64,000 bases of DNA from Plantago ovata (GCA_028274465.1 CM051457.1:33840160-33904159), one strand, 5' to 3'. Shown: positions 11,356-23,143, counted from the first letter of the stretch. Numbers and translations are program-made. The notes: generated by a model from the sequence alone, not told the origin.

Positions 11356-11422
11356 TTTAACCTAAACCCTAAACCCTATACACTACACCTTGAGCCCTTT
11401 AACCTAAACCCTAAACCCTATA
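11356..11422. repeat. Paired telobox repeats (AAACCCT)2
   Basis: A 25-bp unit TTTAACCTAAACCCTAAACC(CTATA) occurs at 11356-11380 and again at 11398-11422, 42 bp apart. It contains two telomere-type AAACCCT units per copy. It could be an interstitial telomeric remnant or a regulatory telobox pair. Confidence 0.7.
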
Positions 11423-12363
11423 GAGTTCACATTATACCATATTGAATGTCGTGATACAGATAGTGAACAAGCGAAATCAGGCCGGATGGAAAATAGAATT
11501 TTACATTAATTGTTTTATGTTCATGTGAAAGATAAATCCAACATCTTTAAATTAGTATTTTTCTTTTCAATTCATCGTCCATTGTGCTTAGCTGGTGTCG
11601 AGGTTGTCGTAATTGTTTTCAGTACTAAACAACCCTACAACGGCATCACGGATATATCGAGTAAGTGTTAAATCTTTGGGATTAAACTATTTAAAATCAA
11701 CTAAACCAAAAAAAACTCGCCCAGACCTCGTACTAATCCCCAAGAACCCGTAATTCGGATGAGCATCTAACAACTTCGGCCTTCAATTACTATTAAATTA
11801 TGAGAAAGAGAAAATGTAATTAATAGTTCCTTCTTATACTATCATTATAGGAGCCAATTGTATACATTATTATCTTAGTGGCAGAGTGAATGTGAGTAAA
11901 ATTTTTACGCGTTTTAGGTGATCCAGTCAATGTTCTTAATAGACAATTGGTAAGCTCAAATAGTGTGGGCTAAGGCATAAACATAGGCCCAATGGATTTA
12001 GGTCCAATCAATTCATGTTTGGGAGACATATCGTCTCCTGTAATCAATTTTTCTTACTGTGGAGTTAAAAAAACAGACCTCAACAATTACAAAAATTAAC
12101 ATAGCCCCATATCAATAAAACTAACTCGGTTTCCATAATCATCATCCCAAGATCGAACTAGGCTGGTAGTCAAATTGTTTGCTTACATAAATCATATTCT
12201 AAAATAAGGTAAACACAAGGGGAGGGGTGTTACAAAAAGAGTTTGATCAAACAAAACCAAAAAGTAGTTGAACATTCTCGATCGATACACAATTGCTGTA
12301 GCATAGTATGTATAGAGATAGAATGCCCTTACCAACCCCAACCCCACTAAAAATTATGAAATA
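11423..12363. other. Intergenic, no gene seen
   Basis: AT-rich, without ORFs or clear repeats. It lies downstream of the decayed SANT-like gene and upstream of the HARBI1-like promoter. Confidence 0.55.
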
Positions 12364-13584
12364 CTAAGGAGTGGAGAGATTTGCTCCCCAAATCTCTTCA
12401 CAAGTCTGCACCTCATTCATAATCCACTCCTCCATCTCAGCATATTCCATACCATTGAAGGAATCAAGCAGCTCTTCATCAGCCAAAAGCTTCTTGCTCA
12501 TGCAGTACCTAGCCTTCGGTGGGAGCGCGTAGAAGCTATCTAAATGACTTCTCATTATCTGGACCTTCTCACCCTTACTCATGGGCCCAGGAACAGTTGT
12601 GATGATGATGGGGCCTTTCATGGATTGAACAGCTTCCTTCAGGATATTTCCCAAGCCAGTCATCATACTACAGAAGTGGGACTATCACTGCTACCACGAA
12701 CGCCAAGCTTGCTCTTCCTAGTGCGCTTCGTGCTCCTGTTAGACTCAACTTCATCAGCAATGGGGCGTTTCTAGCCTAAATTAATACCAGCACCCCCATC
12801 AGCATTCATGGATTCATCAGCAGCTTCACCTACTCCGTCAGTATCATCACTAAAATACTCATCATCACTCATCAAAAGTTTCTCGCGGTCATCCTCATAG
12901 CCCCTAACACCTTCCCCACGAGCACGTTCTGTGTCGTAGATCTCACACCAGTCATCAAAGAAAACAAATCTCTCACGCTTGATCTTGTTAAGCACCTTGT
13001 GCTTCTGCACAATATTAAACATAATTATTTAGGCAGTGTAAGGTCATTTAAATTAATCAATAAAATTTCTTGAGATCTGGCAGGCAGCAATTAAACAAGG
13101 GTTTGTCAACTATAACCTGGCAGGCAGTATCATCAATAAAATCAATCAATTAAACAAACAGAACTGAAAAATATAACCAGTAAATTATAACCTGGCAGGC
13201 AGCACGCCATATGTCATCGCTACACGAAAACTCTTTCTTGATATCACACCAACCCATTCCACATTTCTCGCTCAACTCAAGAACAGCCTTGTGTTTGTCA
13301 CGCATGCTCCTGACACGGTTCTTGATGTGGGGTTTGATTTTCAGATCAGTTGTAGGGAAATGCTTCTTCATGTGAACTTCCAAGTACTGAAACCCACCCG
13401 GCTTGAAACCTTGAGGTGACTTCAGTCCAGCTAGCTTTGCCTTTTTCATGCCCTCTATCAGCACTTTCTCCTCCTCATGAGTCCATGGCCTGTAGTTTCC
13501 CCCAGCAGTTGTCGTTGGCGTACTTTCATGAACTTCCTCAGTTCCAAGGCCACTCTGGGGCAAGCTCCCATTACTCTCTACTTC
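12364..13584 (-). pseudogene. Harbinger ORF1 Myb/SANT-like gene, broken
   Basis: One exon (13584-13192, phase 0 at both ends) encodes YRPWTHEEEKVLIEGMKK, then FKPGGFQYLEVHMKKHFP, HIKNRVRSMRDKHKAV and DDIWRAACQ, a typical PIF ORF1 Myb/SANT-like domain. The next (13004 onward) continues with KHKVLNKIKRERFVFFDDWCEIY and an acidic stretch. A TAG at 12773-12771 interrupts it, although the same frame stays protein-like afterwards (KRPIADEVESNRSTKRTRKS), and the last 100 residues (12666-12364) lie in another frame. No ATG-bearing first exon is visible upstream of 13584. With a nonsense codon, a frameshift and a missing first exon, it is a pseudogene. It lies in the same orientation as, and downstream of, the truncated transposase at 14546-15285. 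Confidence 0.7.
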
Positions 13585-13804
13585 CTGCTCAAAGAAACAC
13601 AAAAATCAGCAATTCCAAAAAAAAGAAGAGAAAAAAAAACTTACAAAATTGGCAAACCATGGTAGGGGGTTACACATGAACATTTTTCATATACAAATAT
13701 GCAATAAATAGAAGAACATAAGCACACAACACATTGCAGTCAGGAAATTAACAGTACATTCAAATCATAATACATAATAAGAAATTCAATCCGACACGAC
13801 AATA

Positions 13805-14490
13805 TCTAAAAGGGTAATTTGCATCAAGATCCCCTGCTAGTTTCATCAATTACACATTGACCCCTATTAGTTCAACAACTACGCATTACCGCCTGTTAGT
13901 GCAAATCAATTACATTTTAACCCACGACCTTGACTTTTAGCGAATTAAGGCCTGGAATGTACCATTTTACCCTCATTTAAGTTTTAGTTTTAAAAAAAAA
14001 CCAAACAACTTCAATTCTATTTTATTACATATTTGACTCTAAATTTTTCTATTTTACAAAATTGACTATAAATTATTTAAATTAACCTGCATTAGTTATC
14101 TAAATCTCAAAATGTTCTTAAATATTATAACAAAATGATCCATACACAATTATTGATTCATATTTCACTCCATATTATTTATAAAAGAAAAAAAAAACAA
14201 ATTAAAAAAAAAATAAAAAAATTTAAATATACAGCTGATCGGAGCTGTTTGAAAGCTCGATCGGAGCTTTTGACAGCTCCGATCGGAGCTGCCCAATGGG
14301 AAGCTCCGATTGGAGCTTTCAAACAGCTCCGATCAGCTGTATATTTAAAGCTCAAGGTAATAGGAGCATGGTAATGAGTGCTACGAAATGGTGCAAGGTA
14401 ACCGGGGGTATTTGCATAAGCAGCATCAACAAGGTAATAGGAGCCTACACCAAAAGATAATGCATAAGGGGCTTATCCATTAATTTGGAT
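13805..14490. mobile_element. Non-autonomous foldback-type element
   Basis: Non-coding sequence starting about AGGGTAATTTGCATCAAGATCCCC. It holds an almost perfect inverted repeat at 14223-14348: both ends are TTTAAATATACAGCTGATCG-like, with internal palindromes AGCTCCGATCGGAGCT, and it closes near GGGGGTATTTGCAT. It sits between exon 2 of a truncated Harbinger transposase and the preceding SANT-like pseudogene. Exact ends and target duplication could not be fixed by eye. Confidence 0.55.
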
Positions 14491-14545
14491 TGAATTAAAA
14501 TTGCTATTCAAAATAAACGAGACATCACAAATTGCTCGAACAAAC

Positions 14546-15285
14546 CTGCCGGAACTCTGAAGCCATTTTCCCTTTCTAATGCATCCCCTAAAACCTTTGC
14601 ATCTGCAGCAGAACCCTCCCACCCAGTAAGTACGTAAACGAATTTCATTTCACGGTCACAAACGCCAAGCACGTTCACTGTTACTTGCCCCTTTCGATTA
14701 CGATACATGTGCTGCTGGCCTATAGGGACTTCCACCTTTATATAAGTCCCATCCAATGCTCCAAGACACCCCTGAAATTAAAAAAAATAAAATCATTGTC
14801 AAACACAAACCGAAGGTTCTGCAGTTCCCATGGAAAATTTAAATAGCAGATAGTATGATTGACATTATGTAGTTTTACCTCAAAATGCCTCCATGGTTCG
14901 TCTTCGCAATCAGCAGGAACTGGTTCTGGCCGGGAAACTAGAATGTTATGGCATCTTAGGACAGCTTTTAATACATGATGGAACGAACGACTAACAGTAT
15001 GCCCGGAACGACGAAAGGCAAATTGGATAACTCTGTTTTTGAAGTGGTGTCCTAAGATGACCAAGAAACAGGCTACCTTTTCCTCAATAGACACATAAGT
15101 ACTTCGCGTAATACCACCTTCGTTCACGAGAAGATCACAAAACTGACGAAATGCAGACCTATCCATTCTAAGAAGATTTTTGTGTGCGTGTCACTCTTCT
15201 CAGTTATCCTCTTAATATACCTAAGCTGACAGCTTTTCTTACGAACCATACTATACCTAATGGGCAATCTGCGCTTACGGGACAT
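14546..15285 (-). pseudogene. PIF/Harbinger transposase, 5' half only
   Basis: Exon 15166-14879 encodes MDRSAFRQFCDLLVNEGG, then FAFRRSGHTVSRSFHHVL and DEPWRHFE. Exon 14771-14546 continues GCLGALDGTYIKVEVP, then YRNRKGQVTVNVLGVCD and FVYVLTGWEGSAADAKVL. The first catalytic Asp (DGT) is present, so this copy is closer to active elements than the HARBI1-like gene at 7921-9878. An upstream basic segment (MSRKRRLPIRYSMVRKKS, from 15285) is in another frame, with a break near 15180. Exon 2 ends on a split Gly codon at 14546, and the third exon, which should carry the second Asp and the Glu, is absent; the foldback element lies there instead. The copy cannot make an active transposase. Confidence 0.75.
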
Positions 15286-15289
15286 CCGT

Positions 15290-16444
15290 CAAAGCACACG
15301 GTTGTGATAATACCACATAATTAAGGTCATCATTGCAACTGTAACAACAACAATAAGCCTCACTGCCAACCTCCGACGTACAAGCTTGACAACACAATTC
15401 CATTTAACTTAGTTAGATACTTCATACTGCTTACTATCACCATATGTTTGTATTATATTAAACCACATCCAATCATTACAACATCTCAAGTACTCATCTA
15501 ACACAACAAAAGGTCCCTCAAGTCCCCAACAAACATATTTGAAACAAGGCAGGTTTTAAACATACACTTCTAAATCCACAAAACCTCAACAATGATAACA
15601 ACAACACAAATAGCCAACAATAAAAAGAACCACCATCTCCAAAAACCACAGAAACTCAACTAAGAAACAACAACACAAATAGCCAACAATGAAAAAAACC
15701 CTCATCTCCTAAATCCACACAAGTTCAAGCTAGTGCATACTATCAGATCTGGACTTCACAAAACATAAATACCCAACAATGAAGACAACCCCCATCTCCT
15801 ATATCCACTTAAGTTAAGCTACTGTAATCCACTATCAAATTTTTTATGAAAGAACAAACTCTCAAGTGGACATCAAAAAACACAAGAAAGGGATGTCATA
15901 TGGTGGCTTACAGCAGTGGTCCGTGCATCCATGGCGGCCGGCGCTCACAGCAGCTCCTTGCAAAGCTCAGGCGTAACCTACAGAGTAAGCACAAAATTCT
16001 CCGTCAATACACAACCATTTTACAAATCGAAAAGATAGAAATGTAGAGGATGAAGTTGCGAATTGGTTATCAAAATTTCAGGCAAGATTACCTTCGACGG
16101 ACATAGTTCCCCAATTTGGCGGATGCTGTCGATTTGCTGAAACCTAGAAGGGAAGAAATGAAATGGCGGGACGAATAAATACACCTGTAGGAACAATTCG
16201 CATTTCTCTTTTTCTTTTTGCAGTGGCACTTTCGTTATTAATAGGCCCAATTCATGTGCACTTGACCATGTACATTTTTCATACATGGGGTAGGCATGTA
16301 TGAAAAAGAGGTATGTTTTGGGGCTCCGAAACACACGGTCCAATTATTCCGGCCCAACCGGTTTAGCCAGAACACACTTTCTTAAATTGACAAACAAACA
16401 ACATGTGTATGAAAAACGATGCGTTTTGGGTGCAGTTTGACTAC
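15290..16444. other. 5' flank of the decayed Harbinger copy
   Basis: No protein-coding content beyond the transposase N terminus. It contains short direct repeats of the type ACAACACAAATAGCCAACAA (about 15600-15690). It probably represents the leader and subterminal region between the transposase and the right terminal repeat. Confidence 0.45.
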
Positions 16445-16468
16445 AAATACACCCAACCAAACACCCCA
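16445..16468 (-). repeat. Candidate right terminal inverted repeat of a Harbinger element
   Basis: On the minus strand this reads TGGGGTGTTTGGTTGGGTGT, a typical PIF/Harbinger or Tourist-type end, bordered by TAA. It lies upstream of the truncated transposase in the orientation expected for an element end. The best left partner I found is 2542-2565. Confidence 0.55.
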
Positions 16469-16471
16469 TAA

Positions 16472-18590
16472 AGGAGTATTATAAAAACAAATACTACGTT
16501 ATATTTTCATAATATTTTTATAAATTGATTTTTTATTATGGATTAAGGATAATAGGAATTATGGGTAATGTGAAGTCAAATGGAGCGTAAAAAGTCCAAC
16601 AAAATAAATGTAAAGAAATAATTGGGACTCAGACCGATAAGCTTTCAACTCATTCGACAGTATTCTGAAGGTTTTGACACATTTTCTGAAGGTTTTAATA
16701 TATGTTTTCTAAGAATTATAATATACAATCTGATTTATTTAGAACAGTTATAAAAAGGTTAAAACAATCACACAAGGCGGTAAAATATTCATAGTCAAAC
16801 TAACAGACATTCAAACGATCAAACGAAAAAGAAACATTAAAAAAACGACATTGAATGAGAGGGCCGAGAATCAAGGGAATGCGGAGTGATGTCCATAGAT
16901 CTATGCAAAATCTAGTCTTTTCCAACTAGCTTTTCTAACATGGATTGGTGACTCATATATCGATGCAGATCTACAACCCATGTGAATGGCGGATGCAGTA
17001 GCAGCGTTTTAGTGGTGATGAGACCTTAGCCGCCGATTGGAAAGGAGAAAAACTATTGAATACAAAATACGCACCACACCAATATGTGTTTTAGCTAGGT
17101 GGATTTTTAGAAACTTAAAGGTGTGATAAGCTATTTATATCCAAACCATCTTGCCAAACTTTATTTGGTTTGACCGTTTTTCTCACTTTTAGCTATTAAA
17201 ATTTGACTTTATTAATCATACAAAAATATCTTAATTTTTATATGATATAGCCAAACGTTTCAAGTTTTATAACATATACATTGCTACTTTCTTGTCTTCT
17301 TTGAGTTTATTATTACTTTATTACATATACATGTTGCTAAACTTTCTAAAGTGCAAAACTCCATCATAACTCGCACACAGAAATTTTGTAACTTGAGAGG
17401 GAACTTTCAATTTCAAATGAGAAAGTAAGAGCACTAGTTACATGAGTCCTAAAACCTCTCCTTATTCCATATTTAGGATGAAATTGAAAGAATGATGTAA
17501 AAAACCAACAATATCAGGACTACTAAATTCATTGAAGCCCATAGAGATGTAATACTAAATTTGAAACTCCCTAAAAATCTTCCTACAGTTGAGTATTCAT
17601 TTGTCCCTCCCTATTTTTTCTCTATCTATGTGGCACCACATATATCTTCCATGTGTCCTTTTTCATCACTAAAATTCTCCATGTGTCATTTTTCATCACT
17701 AAAACATAAATAATAGGAGACCTCTAATTATCATCTAATTAGTTGATATTCTAAATAATTATAATGGACTACTTGGGAGCAATATTTAGTAAAATATTAT
17801 AGGTATCATGTAAAGAGTGTTCTAAGAAGTTAAACAAGATTTTCATCTGTTTTGTTGACTTTTTTTTTGTCTCCTTTTGTTCTCAAATTAATCCTAAATC
17901 ATAACGGAAAAGTAATTTCGAAAGTTATATTATCAAAATTTAAAATGTCTACTTTTATATAGTAATATATAAGTTCACAAATTATTTTTTCCTACGATTT
18001 AAAATTAATTTAAGGTCAAATATAACTTAAAATGTTAACAAAATAAATAGAAAGAGTGAAATATAATTTATTATATTATTTTTATTTTTATACTGTTTTT
18101 AATAATGAAAGAAAAAGCTCAAGCCAATGTTTGTTCAGGAATTTAAAGTACGGCCTTCCTAAAAAGAAAAAAAAAGTACGCCATTCCTCTCAAATACATC
18201 ACCATTTATTTTTAGTGTTATATACGTGTTACTCTCTATATACTATGATCCACTGCCAATTTCTTTGCATCCGTTTCCATATAAGAAGGTTGTTCACTTG
18301 TTCTTACTGACTATACTTGCAGATAAACAGATGATATATAATATGATAATGTATAAATTCATTCATAATCACATTGGACTTCAATTACACGAGATTGTAG
18401 AAGGATCAAAATCTAGTTAAAATTTTCAAAGGTATTCTAATCATTTACTGTAATTATGTCCTTCAACCAACCACAATGCTGTAACTTTCACTACAGAGCA
18501 ATATTCGTCTATCTAAGGCTGTTGCATCAGCTCACATACAAAAATATCATTGCAGCTTAATACAGAAACTTTGCTGGGTCACTCTGCTCT
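16472..18590. other. Intergenic, no gene seen
   Basis: About 2.1 kb of AT-rich DNA. A short tandem duplication, CCATGTGTCnTTTTTCATCACTAAAA, occurs at about 17650-17705. I found no coding sequence. Confidence 0.6.
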
Positions 18591-20849
18591 TCAGAAACCA
18601 TTTGTGAGGGCAAAAACTCTTCCAGCCAACGGAGGCGGCAATGCAGAAACAGCATTCTCAATGACCTAACAAATTGACATTGTATCAGTATGCAACGTGA
18701 ATATTCCATGTTTTTCCTCCTATCCTATGGATGTATTCGACGAACTTGAAAACAAGCCACTACGATCTAAAGACTTTAAATAACAACAAGGTGGAGCAAA
18801 GACGGGAGAAATGTATGTAGCAGGTTACATTCTTGTCTGTGTATGTTGCATAAACACTTTGCTAGCAAGTGATCTGATAAGCTACATTAAAAAATAAGTC
18901 AGTCGAACTTTAGCTTAGTGTACTTAATACCTCAACTAAAATTAGTCAGCTTATCAGCTATCAATTTCAAATACCAGGAAGCCTGGAAGCCTATCAGTTG
19001 GTTTTGATAAACATATCCTACAAGTGAGGTCTGAAATTGACCTGTAGCTACTGGATAATTTAATAAAAGTGACAAGTATTTTTTTCTGAGGTGAGTTAAA
19101 TTCTTTATATAGTACAGTACAATACGTCCATATTGCTTCTTTGAAGAGAGTATTTCATGAGTACACAAACAAAATTTAGACATCTAAAGCACATCAATAC
19201 GCTTGCTCAGGAATTTTTTTAAGGACAACGTCATTCAAAGAGAGAGTGAGAGAATATAACACTTACATCTAGTTGGTACCGTGCTGAAAAGTGGATCAAA
19301 ACAATTGCCTTGTTCTCAAACCTATCCGCATGGCCAACAATCTGCCGGTGCAATATTAAGTAAAGTGCAATTAGATTTAGCTCTCATTTATCAGGTAACA
19401 AGAGATGGGAAACAAAAAAGGGTTGAAGTGCTAACCTCAGATAAATGAGTGTGTCCGTACTCCCTTGCATCCTCCACCATGCTAGAGTTCTCCACAAAGG
19501 TACTCTGCTTAAAAGAAAAAAATAAATAACCGGAGACAGAAACAAAAGTTAATTCTATAAAATGTTAACAGAATGCCCCTTTCAGACATGACTAACAAAT
19601 TTCAGTTAATATATATTCCTCAACCCCCCCCCCCCCCCACCCACCCAACAACCCAGCCCCCGATTGTACAATTGGGAGTGCTATTACCAAATTTTGAATA
19701 TCACAATTGTTTCTACATACCCAGGAAGGCCAAATGCGCCACCAACTTCATCACTGCTGAACTCTCAACTTTCCAGCTGTGTACATCACTCGTGACTGAT
19801 ATGAAACCACATGAAAGTTTGATGAACGTACACCGCTGGAAATTTAACGTCACTGATGATGAGGTTGGTCGCGCATTTCGCCTTCCGGCGTATGGAGAAA
19901 CAATTGCAATAAATCAAAATGACAACAGTACTGATACAACAAAATACGATAGACCTTTCACAGTTGTTAAGAATAAGGTAGTTTTGAGTACTTTGGGAAA
20001 TAGATAGATAAGGTTTAATGATCAAGTGGGGAAGGATTTCAGGGTATGCTATTGGTTTGGGACATTACCCTTCCCATATGCACGACTTGATTTTACTTGA
20101 TTCATACATGAACACTCCTATTGACATGGATAAAGCACACCACAAGAACTGGCAAAGCTTGTCAGTGATATGATGAAGAACACCGTGTCCGATTGGAAAG
20201 CTAATTGAAGAATGTATATAACTGTGTGCCCCTTTCTGTTGAGGTTGGATGAAATTGCTTTGACAAATGTGATAAATATGGCATGTTAAATTAAACTATT
20301 CATGTCAATCATATGTGTTAGGGCTCAAACAGGAAGTGGCACACATGTAGATACGTTATCGAATTAGATTTCCAGTGGGAACATTGTTCAACATATCTTT
20401 CACGTGCTTTTCACAGTTTATATGACTTTTGTCGATGTCAATTAGAGTGTCCAGGTATGACACATTTATACCAATTTGTGCATTTGAGAAGAGTAATGTA
20501 CCAAAGATATACATGGTAGCATACCTCAACTTCTCTCCGACTAAATTATCATAATTCAAACAACCATTAAAAGTCTATCATATCTCGTTATACCTCTCCT
20601 ATCGTTTGGTTCTAGAAGCTGAACTCCATTCAGGATATCAAAAAAAGGACACTTTTAAATCATTGATACAATTGATTCTCTTATTGCATATACCTTCAAA
20701 GGTAATAGACATTAACATATCCCATATCTATAGAGAGGAAATATTGCAGCTGGATTGTGGATTTTCATGTCTCCCATATACAGCACATAGATTGTAGACA
20801 AGGAAAATAATGCAAAATGAAAATCAAAATTAGCCCCCCCCCCCCCCCC

Positions 20850-20884
<35 letters not shown>

Positions 20885-22372
20885 AAACACACAAACGCGC
20901 ACGCAAAGAAAGGATATCTTTGACTCTTCATTTCTACAAGTTGTAAACTTGTAATGAGCACAAATGAAAATGTACACTTGTAATTTTGGGTCTCCTGTTG
21001 CACAATGGAAGTAACAAACAAATCTAGGTGTTAGTTAAAGATTGTTACCTCCATGATCAGAACCTTTGCTCTGAGTACATCCACATTGTCTTCATCGATA
21101 ATAAAGTCAGACATAGTGTCTCCCGTAAATGCAATCTCGGGTGATGAATATGTATCGGTAATCTGCCCATTTGGAAAAGTGGGTGAGAAAGCAAAACTGA
21201 GAAAGAAACTTACACCTTAAAATGCAAGATGCAGTACAATACTACATAGGCGTTCATTGTCAGACTAAAGAAACAATAGATGGAAGGAAATCCAAAGCTT
21301 TCAAATAAGGTATACTGAAACCAAGAAGAAAGATTATATACAACCACATAGTCATACCATAAGTGATCAAGACGAACCTCAGTACCTGACAGCTTCAGTT
21401 TTTTAATCTCATCTCCGGGCAGCCCAACGTATTTTTGCTTGAGCTTTTGTCTTACAGAGTAAACTAAATAACCCTGTGTACAGACACAGGTCAAAACGCT
21501 TCAGTACACATGTATTTAAACAAAAAACAATATCTTGAAAATCTCAAAAGCCAACAGAGAAATTACTATAACCTGGCTCGGGACGACATGATAAGTTCTA
21601 AATGCTTTCACTTTGAGGTCTCTTCTAAAAGAAAACTCTTCACCTAATAATATACAAGAACCAGTTGTAAACCATCTGCTGGAAAAGCTTTAGCATAACA
21701 AACAATAGTAGGCAGAAGTTCCACATTACCTACATCCAGACCAATAAGAGTATGCTTAAGTTCAGACTTGTCCATCTCTCTATGTGCATCAAAAATCTTC
21801 TCTACAATCCCCTTAATAACTTTTGGCACGAAAATAGTCGGGGGAGCCATTCGATATAAGCCACGCGTTGCAACATACATTGGTAGTCCTCCCTGAGAAA
21901 CAACACTCAGAATGTATCATTCTATTGCAAACCTAAAAGGCATACTCCCTCCCTATTTCCCCACTTTGACTTTTTTTTCGGTCAACACTTTCAAATTTGA
22001 CTCCCGACAATATAAATTAAAATTCATGAAAACACAGTAAAAACATGGTATGAAATTAGGAATGAACAAGCAATAAGCAATAATAACAGCAGCGATCAGA
22101 AATTGATTGAGTGTTGTGAGAGGAGAGTAATGAGAAATTACGATATGATCCATGTGGCCATGGGAAATGAAGAGGAACTGCTGGGAGACGGCGCGTTGAG
22201 GGCACTTGCCGATGTCGAAAGCACAGTTGAGAGAGGGCAAAATGACGCAAGTCTCATGACCAGCAATTGATAAGCCGTCAATAGGGTAACCTTCGATACA
22301 GAGCTCGCTCTCTTTTTTGGTCTTCTTCTTTCTCTGTTGTTTCTCAGGAGTAGTAGTAGTACTCAAATCCAT
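18591..22372 (-). CDS. TRZ1: tRNase Z, short form (TRZ1-like)
   Basis: Eight exons join in frame: 22372-22142, 21892-21730, 21643-21573, 21473-21378, 21162-21049, 19504-19436, 19341-19267 and 18665-18591, giving 297 residues. This endonuclease removes the 3' trailer of precursor tRNAs. The metallo-beta-lactamase signature HxHxDH is present (HGHMDH, 71-76), with AFTGDT (198-203), GHTH (242-245) and HFSARY (265-270). The length fits the short ELAC1-type enzymes (about 280 residues). There is no obvious transit peptide; instead residues 8-22 form a Lys-rich tract (EKQQRKKKTKK), consistent with a nuclear or cytosolic form. An ATG four codons upstream (22384) is also possible. Intron 5 is large (about 1.5 kb) and filled with repeat-derived sequence. 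Confidence 0.93.
19624..19638. repeat. Poly-C tract in TRZ1 intron 5
   Basis: Fifteen C followed by ACCCACCC. A simple repeat. Confidence 0.9.
19690..20205 (+). pseudogene. Fragment of a transposon-borne gene in TRZ1 intron 5
   Basis: The plus strand encodes DMKPHESLMNVHRWKFNVTD, then DEVGRAFRLPAYGETI, which resembles the 'DV..IFGLP..G..I' block of plant Ulp1-containing and plant-mobile-domain transposon proteins. A second stretch in another frame near 20060-20190 (HMHDLILLDSYMNTPIDMDK) recalls the H...LLDS part of Ulp1-type proteases. Several frame breaks make it non-functional. Family assignment is tentative. Confidence 0.35.
19704..19906. repeat. Inverted duplication, potential hairpin
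   Basis: Arm 19704-19784 pairs with arm 19828-19906 around a 43-nt loop. The outer 49 positions differ at only 6 sites (CAATTGTTTCT, CATAC, GGAAGGC, AAATGCGC and ACCAAC are shared), and the loop-proximal TTTCCAGC/GTGTAC blocks also match. It lies in TRZ1 intron 5. The downstream arm retains the protein-like reading, so the upstream arm looks like its inverted copy. Confidence 0.85.
20834..20883. repeat. Poly-C/poly-A junction (C17 A33)
   Basis: Seventeen C are followed directly by thirty-three A inside TRZ1 intron 5. This may be a retroposition tail or a simple repeat; its length is likely unreliable in the assembly. Confidence 0.9.
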
Positions 22373-23143
22373 AGCTACAAACAAAGGCAGTAGGGCTTTT
22401 TTACGATTCGATTCCCGGGGTATTTATTTACTCTGTTTGTAATGTATATAAAGAAAAATAAAAGAAAAAGGTAATAAGGCTTGTACTTAACACTCATTTA
22501 ACTTCTTTAATAAACTTTCGATGTCTACTTTACTCGAGTTCGTTAGAGTGTCTTTTATACACCTACAATATCAATAACTCTTCCCGTTTTCTTCATTTTG
22601 GGATTGACAGCAATCTAATATTTCCTCTATAGAAATTCTCATTTGTTAACTTTTTCGAATCTCTATTTAACTTCAAATTAATTTTAGGTTGTATCAAAAA
22701 ATAATATATGAACTTAAATCAAAGTGAAAATATTAAATTTTCATGATATAAGTTTTAAAATTATTTTTTCAATGTGAATTAGGATGAGGTTAAAGTGTTA
22801 AACAGGTAACAAAATAATGAGAAGCTTTCGGACCGGACGGAGGAAGTAATACAAATGGAAATTATCACTTTTCTTTAGTGGAAATTTTCTTTTTTAAACT
22901 AAATAATAATTAATTCAAGCGAATTCACTTCAATAAATTATCCAGCAGATGGATATATAGATATAGCCATCACAGATGGATATGGATATGATTTAACAAT
23001 AATCATCTCAGATCGCTTAAACCTCATGAAACTATTTCTATAGCATTTGATTCTTATTAAAGAAAACTGCACTTCCCGTTCCCAAACTCGACCTGGAGCT
23101 TATCGAACATGCAAATCATCCGTAACTTGGGATGCCAACATTA
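22373..23143. other. Intergenic between TRZ1 and P5CDH
   Basis: Contains the TRZ1 promoter (no certain TATA identified) and the P5CDH 3' region. A GGACGGAGGAAGTA end near 22835-22852 looks like one end of a Stowaway-type MITE, but no matching partner end was found within 300 bp. Confidence 0.45.

Noticed and set aside
12225-12260. GGGGTGTTACAAAAAG as the left end of the second Harbinger copy
   Set aside because: Only about 8 bp match the right TIR and the flanking bases do not give a TWA target duplication matching the right side.
20712-21021. ORFs with long Phe and Gly runs
   Set aside because: Produced by the C17-A33 homopolymer junction inside a TRZ1 intron.
21943-22852. A Stowaway-like MITE bounded by TACTCCCTCC and GGACGGAGGAAGTA
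   Set aside because: The two ends are about 0.9 kb apart and enclose TRZ1 exon 1, far too large for this class. They are more likely two separate remnants.
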